Origin: Treponema sp.
GTDB lineage: Bacteria; Spirochaetota; Spirochaetia; Treponematales; Treponemataceae
Length of the DNA stretch: 13,360 nt
Reading direction: 5' to 3'
Assembly (NCBI GenBank): GCA_017622055.1
Contig: JAGARY010000039.1
Span: 1 to 13,360, forward strand
Shown here: positions 5,391 to 12,406 of the stretch, piece by piece
Layout: each line of letters begins with the position of its first letter
Position numbering within the stretch: position 1 is the first letter of the stretch
Notes under the pieces: model-generated
The model's database searches: none
What the model saw: the letters and a program-made list of their open reading frames with translations, nothing else
What the model was told of the DNA's origin: nothing
Program-made: the position numbers and the translations under genes

Positions 5391-8129
5391 ATGGCAGAAG
5401 TTTTAGTAGAATCAGTACAAAGTATGCTCAAAGAAGAAACTTGGACTCTTGCAACAATTAGTAATTACACACAAAACAACTTAAAAGAATTAGCAGCTAT
5501 CGTTGAGCAAGCTAGAAATGAAAACCTTGTTGATGAACTTCAACAGATTTGTGATGAACATCTTTTACATGCAAAAGATAGTATTATTGCTTTGTATTTA
5601 TCTGGTATGTTTGCATTACAAAAGGGTTCTCTAGATAACACTCAGCTTATTACTCTTATTGATATCTTCCAAAAAAATCATAAAGAAAACATTGTTTCAT
5701 ATCTTTGTGAAACAATTCTTGAAGATGATCCAAATAACAAATTTGCATTAAGAATTCTTGCAAACAGTTTTGCTGAACAAAAAAATGACCAATATTGGGA
5801 TTTGTGTAAAAAAATCATTAAAGTTGACTTTTCAGAAGCAGATTTAGCAAAAGTTTTGGCTTCTCACTACGAAGATTTACTCAAAGATAATCCAGAAGAT
5901 GCAAACTTAAAAGAAGAAGTTATTGAATATTACAAAAAAGCCCTTCTTCGCTACATCAACAATATGAATTATTCTGGTGCAACAGAAATGTGGGGAAAAT
6001 TAATTTCTTATATTCCAGATAATATCGACTTCTTCCAACTTGCAAAAAGAAAACTTGCAAAAGCATTCGGAGATCAAAATACAGTAACTCCAATGGAAAA
6101 TCTTTATGAATATTATAAAGACTCACAACAATGGGATATTGCAATTGATATTGTAAAACAAATTTTGGAAATTGAACCAAACTCTATTCGCTTAAGAAAA
6201 AGTTTGATTGAATGTTACAAAGGGAAATATGCAAATCACAGTCAACTTGAATCTTGTATAAAAGCTTCTAACATCGAACAAAACTACAGAAACGTATTCG
6301 AAGCAATTACAGACTTTGAAAAACACATTGCTTTTGATAAAAAAAGTTTTGTTTTCCACAACAATTGGGGTGTTGGAAAAATCATGAATATTGAAAAACA
6401 AAATGATACTAATTTAGGTGAAAAATTAATCATCAATTTTGGTCGTCATGGAGTTCATCCTATTTCATTAAAATTGGCAGTAAATTCTTTACAACCACTT
6501 GCAAAAGATCACATTTGGGTTTTAAAAGCTACAAAGAAAAAAGAAGATCTTTTAGCAATGATTGAAAAAGATAAAAAAGGAATCTTGGAAATTGTTATTA
6601 AAAGTTTTGATAACAACTGTGATTTCAAACGCATTAAAGCAGAATTATCACCAATCCTAGATAAAAAATGGACTTCTTGGAGCGTTGCTGCTAAAAAACT
6701 TCTTGAAACAGAACCTACATTCGGTGTTAATCCAAACAACATCAATATGTACACTGTAAGAAAAACAGACATTTCTCCAGAAGAAAAACTTAGAAATGAA
6801 TTTACAGCACAAAAACAATTCTTTGCTCGTGTTGACATCATTATGAAATACTTCTATAGCAAATCTACAGACAATTCAAACGAATTCTTTGCAGATATGT
6901 ACAGCTATTTTACAAGTATTTTGAAAAACATTTCTCACGTAAACGAACAAACTATTGCAGCATATTTAGTTGTTCGTGAATTCTCTGCAGAAGACAAACA
7001 ATTTATGTTCCCTGTAAAAGAAACATTTATGGAATTGTACAATCGCATTGAAGATCCAAGAAAATTATATGAAAATTTAAAAGACACAAAGAATACAAAC
7101 CTTAGAAAATCATTCCTTTCTTGTATTGAACAAAATCTTGCTAACTGGGCTGATGAATTTATCAAATTATTCCCTGTTGTATTGGATATGTCATTGCTTG
7201 AAAGTTTAGTTTCAAAAGGACACACTGAAGAAGTTCAAAAACTTGTTTGCAAAAGTTTTGAAATGTTTAAAGATTACAGAGAATCTGTACTTTTCTTCTT
7301 CAAAGAATGCCAAGACAAAGATTGGTTCCAAGAAGCTGGTGTATCTTACGAAAAACAATTGATTACATTATTAAACATTGTTGAACTTACATATCGTGAA
7401 ATTAACAGCCATGTAAATTCAACAGAAAACAAAAAAATCAACACAAATGCAAAGAAAATGCTTTTTGATAACGGCACTTTATTTGATTACATGTTCACAA
7501 AAGATGAAAATACAGTAATGAAATTCTACACTCTTATTGATGACATTGTTGATTTGGATGCAAAATACAAAGAACAAGCAAGAGCAAAAGTTCACGAACA
7601 TTATCCAAATATTAAGTTCCGCGTAACAGAAGATCAATCTAAACAGTCAAATGCTTTAATTGTTACTATGGCAAAACTTTCAGAAAAGAAAGCTGAACTT
7701 GAAAACATTAAAACTGTTGAAATTCCAAAAAATAACATTGAAGTTAGCGAAGCCCATGCTAAGGGTGACTTAAAAGAAAACCACGAATACAAAGCAGCTA
7801 AAGAAAAACAAGAAAGATTGAACAAAGAACTTAGCAAACTTACAACAGAACTTTCAAGAGCTGTTGTATTTGATCCTTCTACTGTTAATACAACTGCTAT
7901 TTCTTTTGGTACAAAAGCAACTTTGAAAAACAACAAAACAGGAAAAGAAGAAGTATTCACAATTCTTGGACCATGGGAATCAGATCCAGACAACAACATT
8001 TATTCTTATGTTTCACCATTAGGAATGCAATGTTTGAACAGAAGAGTTGATGAAACATTCGTAATTTCTGTAAATGATACAGATTCAACAGAATATACAG
8101 TATTAAGTATTGAAAAAGCTGATTTCTAA
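5391..8129 (+). CDS. greA: Transcript cleavage factor GreA with giant N-terminal extension
   Basis: GreA enters the RNA polymerase secondary channel and stimulates cleavage of backtracked RNA. The canonical ~158-residue protein is found only at about residues 750-912. The coiled coil carries the tip motif AKGDLKENHEYKAAKEKQ, with the acidic residues D793 and E796 kept, and is followed by the FKBP-like C-terminal domain (ISFGTKATL, then FTILGPWESDP, then YSYVSPLGMQCL). The ~750 residues before it are helical. Residues ~150-280 look like TPR/HAT repeats (ALLRYINNMNYSGATEMW, then WDIAIDIVKQILEIEPNS). Around 320-380, NNWGVGKIMNIEKQ, LIINFGRHGVHPISL and AVNSLQPL resemble a Tudor-like CarD/TRCF module. 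Borrelia and Treponema have GreA proteins of about this size, so this is a spirochaete form and not a fusion error. A GGAG site 5 nt upstream fixes the ATG. A strong hairpin follows. Confidence 0.95.
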   Translation: MAEVLVESVQSMLKEETWTLATISNYTQNNLKELAAIVEQARNENLVDELQQICDEHLLHAKDSIIALYLSGMFALQKGSLDNTQLITLIDIFQKNHKENIVSYLCETILEDDPNNKFALRILANSFAEQKNDQYWDLCKKIIKVDFSEADLAKVLASHYEDLLKDNPEDANLKEEVIEYYKKALLRYINNMNYSGATEMWGKLISYIPDNIDFFQLAKRKLAKAFGDQNTVTPMENLYEYYKDSQQWDIAIDIVKQILEIEPNSIRLRKSLIECYKGKYANHSQLESCIKASNIEQNYRNVFEAITDFEKHIAFDKKSFVFHNNWGVGKIMNIEKQNDTNLGEKLIINFGRHGVHPISLKLAVNSLQPLAKDHIWVLKATKKKEDLLAMIEKDKKGILEIVIKSFDNNCDFKRIKAELSPILDKKWTSWSVAAKKLLETEPTFGVNPNNINMYTVRKTDISPEEKLRNEFTAQKQFFARVDIIMKYFYSKSTDNSNEFFADMYSYFTSILKNISHVNEQTIAAYLVVREFSAEDKQFMFPVKETFMELYNRIEDPRKLYENLKDTKNTNLRKSFLSCIEQNLANWADEFIKLFPVVLDMSLLESLVSKGHTEEVQKLVCKSFEMFKDYRESVLFFFKECQDKDWFQEAGVSYEKQLITLLNIVELTYREINSHVNSTENKKINTNAKKMLFDNGTLFDYMFTKDENTVMKFYTLIDDIVDLDAKYKEQARAKVHEHYPNIKFRVTEDQSKQSNALIVTMAKLSEKKAELENIKTVEIPKNNIEVSEAHAKGDLKENHEYKAAKEKQERLNKELSKLTTELSRAVVFDPSTVNTTAISFGTKATLKNNKTGKEEVFTILGPWESDPDNNIYSYVSPLGMQCLNRRVDETFVISVNDTDSTEYTVLSIEKADF

Positions 8130-8147
8130 TCAAAAACTCAAAAAATC

Positions 8148-8197
8148 ACACTTCTATTTTCAGTTATTTTTTGACGAAAATAGAAGTGTCTTTATTT
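8148..8197 (+). terminator. Terminator after greA, possibly bidirectional
   Basis: A perfect 14-bp inverted repeat (8148-8161 with 8176-8189, ACACTTCTATTTTC paired to its complement) encloses a 14-nt loop and is followed by CTTTATTT. On the other strand the stem is followed by GATTTTTTG, so it could also stop leftward transcription. It begins 18 nt after the greA stop. Confidence 0.8.
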
Positions 8198-8220
8198 AGG
8201 GTTTATTACAAATCCTAAAA

Positions 8221-8265
8221 ACGGACGAGTCAAGGCCTTGAGCAAAGCGTGCCTTGACCGTACGT
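8221..8265. repeat. GC-rich imperfect inverted repeat (REP-like or operator)
   Basis: GTCAAGGC (8229-8236) pairs perfectly with GCCTTGAC (8251-8258). After a one-base bulge (A8228), ACGGACG pairs with CGTACGT with one mismatch. An inner CTT/AAG pair leaves a 5-nt loop. The patch is far richer in G and C than its surroundings. No T-run follows, so it is not a standard terminator. It lies between greA and the MBL gene, and its right arm contains a TTGACC that may be a -35 box. Confidence 0.45.
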
Positions 8266-8284
8266 ATTAAAAAACGTTTAAAAT
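8254..8284 (+). promoter_or_regulatory. Possible promoter of the MBL-fold gene
   Basis: TTGACC (8254-8259) is followed by TAAAAT (8279-8284) at a long spacing of 19 nt, or by TTTAAA (8277-8282) at 17 nt. The -35 lies in the right arm of the GC-rich palindrome, so a protein bound there would affect it. Weak evidence. Confidence 0.3.
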
Positions 8285-8311
8285 TTTTTTTGGATAAATT
8301 AAAGAATAAAG

Positions 8312-9268
8312 ATGAGTTGTTTTAATAATAAAATTCTAGAATTAACACAAGGAACTTACGTTATTCCTTGCTCAACAAACATTGGAATCATATTAGATAA
8401 TAAAGAAAAGGAAAGCGATGTATACATTGTAGATTCTGGAAACACAGAAGTTGACGGAGAATACATTCTTGAAGTTCTAGAGGAATTCTTTGAATTTTCA
8501 AACAAAAAATATACTGTAAAAGCAATTATTAATACTCATGCTCATGCAGACCACTGCGGTGGAAACGCTATTATTCAAAAAAATACTAATTGTGAAATTT
8601 GGGTTTCTAAATTTGAAAAAGGTTCTTTGGAAAATCCATACTACCACACAACAATTCTTTGGGGTGGAAATCCACCAAAAGATATTGACACAGTTTACTA
8701 CAGACCAGATTCTTGCGTACCAACAAAAATTTATTCAGAAAATGATAAAATTAAACTTTCTACAGTAGAGATTTCATTCATTCCACTTCCAGGGCACAGT
8801 TTTGATTCTTACGGAATTTTAGCAACATCAAGCAACGGTCAAAAAACTTTATTCGCCGGAGATGCAATTTTCCCAAGATTAGAAATTGGAAAATACAGCC
8901 TGCCCTTCACACTAAATCAAACAAATTATCTTTCTTCATTAGATAAAATTGAATCTTTGGGAAATTTAGATTGGTGCATTCCAGGACATGGTGATTTTAT
9001 TTCAAAAAATGTAGCAGAAACTATAGAAATAAATAAAATTGCAATTTACGAAATTGAAACTTGTATTAAAAGAATTATTAAAAAGAACGAAAAAATTACA
9101 ACAGAAAATATTGTTAAATTAGTTGCAGACACTTTTGATTTACAATTATCAGTACGCCAATATGCATTAGTTCATTTTACAATAAAATGTTTCCTTACAA
9201 CTCTTAAAAATAACGGCGTACTAAAAATTGAAATTACAGACAATATTTTATACTGGAAATTAAAGTAG
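8312..9268 (+). CDS. Metallo-beta-lactamase-fold hydrolase
   Basis: A 318-residue cytoplasmic enzyme of the MBL superfamily, which includes glyoxalase II-like thioester hydrolases. The metal-binding set is complete: THAHADH with H76, H78, D80 and H81; H162 in LPGHSFDS; bridging D184 in FAGDAIFP; and H226 in IPGHGD, preceded by the early VDSGN (D41). The usual fold takes about 220-230 residues. The extra C-terminal ~75 residues (TENIVKLVADTF, then ALVHFTIKCFLTTLKNNGVLKI) look like a small winged helix of the type found in LACTB2-like proteins. The substrate cannot be read from sequence. The ATG has only a weak AAAG-type ribosome site. The gene ends 1 nt before the deoC stop, tail to tail, leaving no room for a terminator between them. 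Confidence 0.9.
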   Translation: MSCFNNKILELTQGTYVIPCSTNIGIILDNKEKESDVYIVDSGNTEVDGEYILEVLEEFFEFSNKKYTVKAIINTHAHADHCGGNAIIQKNTNCEIWVSKFEKGSLENPYYHTTILWGGNPPKDIDTVYYRPDSCVPTKIYSENDKIKLSTVEISFIPLPGHSFDSYGILATSSNGQKTLFAGDAIFPRLEIGKYSLPFTLNQTNYLSSLDKIESLGNLDWCIPGHGDFISKNVAETIEINKIAIYEIETCIKRIIKKNEKITTENIVKLVADTFDLQLSVRQYALVHFTIKCFLTTLKNNGVLKIEITDNILYWKLK

Positions 9269-9269
9269 A

Positions 9270-9983
9270 CTATTCTACAAAATTTTCCATTATACTCACA
9301 CCATTGGAAGTGCCAATTCTGTCTGCACCAGCTGCAATCATTGTTAAAGCCATTTTTGTAGAACGAATTCCACCAGACGCTTTTACTTTCATATCAGAAC
9401 CAACAATTTTCTTCATTAATTTTACATGATATTCACTTGCACCATTTGGCAATAAGTTTCCATCTGTACTTTTTGGATTTGCAAAACCAGTAGAAGTTTT
9501 TACAAAATCAGCACCAGCTTTTTTTGCACACAAACAACAATTTCCAATAGTATAATCATCTAAAAGGCAAGTTTCTAAAATTACTTTCACAATAATTTGT
9601 TTATTTAATTTTTTACCTTCTTTTCTTGCACATTTTACAACAGCAGCAATGTCACTACTAACTAAAGAATAACGACCATCTTTTGCAGCACCAATATTCA
9701 TTACCATATCAATTTCATCTGCACCATTTTTTATTGCAGTTTTTGTTTCGTGAACTTTATCAACAGTTGTGGACGCTCCAAGAGGGAATCCTACAACTGT
9801 ACAAACTTTTACATTTGTATTTTCTAATTCTGAAACAGCTAACGGAACATAAATAGGATTAACACAAACAGAAGCAAATTCATAAGAAACAGCTTCTTGG
9901 CACAATTTCATAATATCTTTTACACCAGCTTCTGTATTTAATAATGTATGGTCAATATAAGACGCGAATTCTTTTTTTGTCAT
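9270..9983 (-). CDS. deoC: Deoxyribose-phosphate aldolase
   Basis: Splits 2-deoxyribose 5-phosphate into glyceraldehyde 3-phosphate and acetaldehyde in deoxynucleoside salvage. The 237-residue TIM barrel is of normal length for the short bacterial form. D92 in DEIDMVMNIG corresponds to the proton-relay aspartate, K162 in FVKTSTGF is the Schiff-base lysine, and K201 in VKASGGIR is the second active-site lysine. The phosphate site follows (GADRIGTSNGV). No other nucleoside-salvage gene (deoA, deoB, deoD) is in the window, so it stands alone here. The ATG at 9981-9983 has no Shine-Dalgarno and starts exactly where transcription is predicted to start, so its mRNA is probably leaderless. Confidence 0.96.
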   Translation of the reverse strand: MTKKEFASYIDHTLLNTEAGVKDIMKLCQEAVSYEFASVCVNPIYVPLAVSELENTNVKVCTVVGFPLGASTTVDKVHETKTAIKNGADEIDMVMNIGAAKDGRYSLVSSDIAAVVKCARKEGKKLNKQIIVKVILETCLLDDYTIGNCCLCAKKAGADFVKTSTGFANPKSTDGNLLPNGASEYHVKLMKKIVGSDMKVKASGGIRSTKMALTMIAAGADRIGTSNGVSIMENFVE

Positions 9984-9989
9984 GACGAT

Positions 9990-10018
9990 ATTATAAGGTA
10001 GAATTACTATTTTTACAA
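9990..10018 (-). promoter_or_regulatory. deoC promoter, leaderless geometry
   Basis: On the minus strand TTGTAA (10013-10018), a 17-nt spacer and a perfect TATAAT (9990-9995) are followed by exactly 6 nt and then the deoC ATG. The predicted +1 is the A of the start codon. The -35 hexamer is identical to that of rpe. Confidence 0.75.
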
Positions 10019-10037
10019 TTAATAAAAATAATATTAC

Positions 10038-10066
10038 TTGCGATTTCCAATAGTTTACAGTATATT
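10038..10066 (+). promoter_or_regulatory. Probable ferredoxin promoter
   Basis: TTGCGA (10038-10043) and TATATT (10061-10066) have a 17-nt spacer. The predicted start near 10073 gives a leader of about 43 nt containing a conventional ribosome site. It diverges from the deoC promoter with about 20 nt between the two -35 boxes. Confidence 0.55.
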
Positions 10067-10115
10067 AATTGGAGATGCGTTGCATTATACAATGTAAGTA
10101 AATGGGAGCAAAAAA

Positions 10116-10286
10116 ATGGCATACAAAATTAGCGATCAATGTGTAAATTGTGGAGCATGTGAAGGCGATTGTCCAGTAGGAGCAATTTCAGAACAAGGCG
10201 ATGTTCGTGTTATCAATGCTGATACATGTATCAGTTGTGGTGCTTGTGCTGCATCATGTCCTGCAGAAGCAATTTCAGAAGAATAA
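10116..10286 (+). CDS. 2[4Fe-4S] ferredoxin (56 residues)
   Basis: A small clostridial-type ferredoxin that carries low-potential electrons in the cytoplasm of anaerobes. Two complete cluster motifs are visible: C9-x2-C12-x2-C15-x3-C19-P and C38-x2-C41-x2-C44-x3-C48-P. The two halves are similar, each ending in AIS-E, as expected from the family's internal duplication. The length of 56 is typical. A GGGAG ribosome site 7 nt before the ATG is one of the strongest in the window. The gene is monocistronic in appearance, with its own promoter and a strong terminator 10 nt after the stop. It suggests an anaerobic, fermentative metabolism. Its redox partner cannot be told from the neighbours. Confidence 0.96.
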   Translation: MAYKISDQCVNCGACEGDCPVGAISEQGDVRVINADTCISCGACAASCPAEAISEE

Positions 10287-10296
10287 TTTATTCACT

Positions 10297-10340
10297 AAAA
10301 TGCTGCACATAAGATTTGTCTTGTATGCAGCATTTTTTTT
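10297..10340 (+). terminator. Intrinsic terminator of the ferredoxin gene
   Basis: AAAATGCTGCA (10297-10307) pairs with TGCAGCATTTT (10326-10336). The stem continues inward, after one mismatch, through ATAAGA/TCTTGT to a TTTG loop. The run of eight T (10333-10340) is ideal for Rho-independent termination. Confidence 0.9.
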
Positions 10341-10344
10341 AACT

Positions 10345-11340
10345 ATGTCAAAAAGATTTTATTTATTATTTGTTATTTTTTATATAAATTTATTAGCTTT
10401 TTCCCAAGAAGCACAATCAGATGATTTTCAAAAAAATGATTCTACAATATCAATTGAAGTTGTAAAAACAGAAGAACTCCCCTATATTCAAAAATTCTCA
10501 CGTCAAACAAAAAAGTATAAAGAATTAGGACTTCCAGATCCATACGAAACATTTTCAAAAGAAGTTGAAGAAAATTACAAATCAATTGCATCAAAAAAAC
10601 AGCCAAAAATATCATTTTATTTATACCAAAACAATGAATTCAAAACAATTCTTCAGTTAGCAGCCCGTTGTAATTTAACTTACGAAACTTTGGCAACTTT
10701 AAATAAAATTTCAAATGCAACTGAAAACATAATTGGCAAAACATTTTTAATTCCAACTTGTCCAGGAATATTTTTACACACATCCCAAAGCAAAAGTGAT
10801 TTAGAAATACTTTTATTTGAAAATTACAACTTTGAAACCTTAACAAAAAATAAGATATGGTATAATATTGATTCAGAAGATTTGATTTTTTTACCAAATC
10901 AAAAACTTTCGCCTACAGAAAGAGCATATTTTCTTGACTGTAGTTTACAGCTACCAATTGATAAAGATTCCTTTTGGATTTCTTCCGATTATGGAAAACG
11001 AAAAAATCCATTTTCAGGAGAAATGAAACTTCACAAAGGAATTGATTTGGCAGCTCCAGAAGGCACACCTGTTTATGCTATAAAAGATGGCAACGTCGCT
11101 GTTAAAATTCACGATGACACAACATTCGGAAATTACATCATTTTAACTCATGACAAAGGAAAAACAACAAGTGTTTATGCCCATCTTTCATCAATGAATG
11201 TTGAAAAAGATGAGTTTATAAAAAAAGGAAAAGTAATTGGATATGTGGGAAAAACTGGCATGGCCACAGGTTCCCATTTGCATTTTGAAATAAGAACAGG
11301 TGGAGTTGCTCAAGACCCAACAAAAATGCTTAAATTTTAA
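10345..11340 (+). CDS. Secreted M23-family metallopeptidase with LysM-like region
   Basis: Predicted zinc endopeptidase that cuts peptidoglycan cross-links, or an activator of such enzymes, acting in the periplasm. The 331-residue protein has a signal peptide (MSKRFYLLFVIFYINLLAFS, likely cut after A-F-S), a LysM-like segment at ~88-140 (LQLAARCNLTYETLATLNKI, then IIGKTFLIP), and a C-terminal M23 domain. Zinc ligands H230 and D234 lie in HKGIDLAAPEGTPV, and H311 and H313 in SHLHFEIR, so the catalytic set is intact. The frame is open back to 10201, but that would run through the ferredoxin gene and its terminator. The ATG at 10345, directly before a signal peptide, is clearly right. It has no Shine-Dalgarno and begins 4 nt after the terminator T-run. 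The PEGA-like gene follows 12 nt later, so they are likely co-transcribed. Confidence 0.93.
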   Translation: MSKRFYLLFVIFYINLLAFSQEAQSDDFQKNDSTISIEVVKTEELPYIQKFSRQTKKYKELGLPDPYETFSKEVEENYKSIASKKQPKISFYLYQNNEFKTILQLAARCNLTYETLATLNKISNATENIIGKTFLIPTCPGIFLHTSQSKSDLEILLFENYNFETLTKNKIWYNIDSEDLIFLPNQKLSPTERAYFLDCSLQLPIDKDSFWISSDYGKRKNPFSGEMKLHKGIDLAAPEGTPVYAIKDGNVAVKIHDDTTFGNYIILTHDKGKTTSVYAHLSSMNVEKDEFIKKGKVIGYVGKTGMATGSHLHFEIRTGGVAQDPTKMLKF

Positions 11341-11352
11341 GAAGTTTAAAAT

Positions 11353-12348
11353 ATGAAAAAAAAGTTTTATGTAAAAAAAATCAACGCTAGTATTCTCTTT
11401 CTTTTTGTTGCAACTTTTCTAAATGCAGAAACATTTAGAGTAAGCAAAGTTAAAACAGTTAATTTAACAAATGATTTTACAACCGAAAAAAGTACATCAG
11501 TAGGAATAAATGAAGCTTTAGCAATTTTTTTACCAGAAGATAAAACTTTTTTACAAGGCCTAGAAATTAAAATGGACATTCCTTCAGCAATCGCATCTTG
11601 GCCAGATTGTGTAGCTTGTTCAATTTATAACGATATTTCACCAAAACCTTCTGAATCTAAAATTGATTATTCAGGAACAAGATTTTTTGTTAGCACTTTA
11701 CCAGGACGACTTTCTTGGATTTTGCAAATTCCATTAACAAAAAATAATACAATAAAATCAAATAATTACACTTCTAAAACTGAAGTTTTATCAAATATAA
11801 AAAATGATTCAGTATTTTTAAGATTCCAATCAATTATGAAAGGAATTCCTTCTGAAATACTAAAATCTTCAATCAACATTTCGGTAAAACCTATTTTAAT
11901 TGATAAGGGATATTTAAATTTATCTTTAGTTTCAAATCAAGAAGAAAACCTTCAACCATGTACTCTTTATGTAGATGATAACTTAGTTGAAATTACAGAT
12001 GCAGCAAAAGTTCTTTTAGACACAGGCATTCACAACGTAACTCTTATTTCTGATTTTTACAGAACAGAAGTTAGAACAGTTAGAGTTGATCAAGCAAAAA
12101 CAACAGATTTAATTATCGAATTAAAAAGTTTAGAACCAACTTTGTTAATTCTTGCCCCAGAAGGAACTATAGTTTTCTTAGATGATGAACCTTGCACAAC
12201 AATTGGAACAGAATTTGTAATTTCTGAAGGAGAACACAAAATTAAGTTTACAGTTGGGGATTACGAAATCTTACGAACAATAAATGTAATAAAAGGAAAA
12301 ACTTACAAAGCAAATTTCTCTTTAGAGTTAGATATTACAGAAGAATAA
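11353..12348 (+). CDS. Secreted protein with PEGA-like C-terminal domain
   Basis: The function is not known to me. The 331-residue product has a signal peptide (basic MKKKFYVKKIN, then ILFLFVATFLNA, likely cut after Ala). Residues ~30-250 are mixed beta-rich with no motif I recognise. The C-terminal ~75 residues match the PEGA pattern of envelope proteins: LLILAPEGTIVFLDDEPC, then a G-turn, then ISEGEHKIKFTVGDYEI and a closing strand. An earlier segment (TLYVDDNLVEITDAAKVLLDTGIHNVTL) looks like a second, more diverged repeat of the same fold. Such domains are usually cell-surface or periplasmic. It follows the M23 peptidase by 12 nt with an AGAAG ribosome site and is probably its partner or at least co-expressed with it. 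Confidence 0.85.
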   Translation: MKKKFYVKKINASILFLFVATFLNAETFRVSKVKTVNLTNDFTTEKSTSVGINEALAIFLPEDKTFLQGLEIKMDIPSAIASWPDCVACSIYNDISPKPSESKIDYSGTRFFVSTLPGRLSWILQIPLTKNNTIKSNNYTSKTEVLSNIKNDSVFLRFQSIMKGIPSEILKSSINISVKPILIDKGYLNLSLVSNQEENLQPCTLYVDDNLVEITDAAKVLLDTGIHNVTLISDFYRTEVRTVRVDQAKTTDLIIELKSLEPTLLILAPEGTIVFLDDEPCTTIGTEFVISEGEHKIKFTVGDYEILRTINVIKGKTYKANFSLELDITEE

Positions 12349-12371
12349 TTAATTTTTTTCTATATTTAAAG

Positions 12372-12400
12372 TTAAGTTTTTTTGTACTAGGTCCGATAAT
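12372..12400 (+). promoter_or_regulatory. Candidate sRNA promoter
   Basis: TTAAGT (12372-12377) is a poor -35, but GATAAT (12395-12400) is a good -10 at 17-nt spacing. The predicted +1, A12407, is the first paired base of the downstream 11-bp stem. This agreement supports a dedicated small transcript. Confidence 0.45.
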
Positions 12401-12406
12401 AATAAT

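Noticed and set aside
5956..7999. Several open frames antisense to greA
   Set aside because: They are shadows of the long coding region: no ribosome sites, no recognisable domains, and composition forced by greA codons.
10201..10344. N-terminal 48-residue extension of the M23 peptidase frame
   Set aside because: It overlaps the ferredoxin gene out of frame and runs through the terminator hairpin, while a normal signal peptide starts at 10345.
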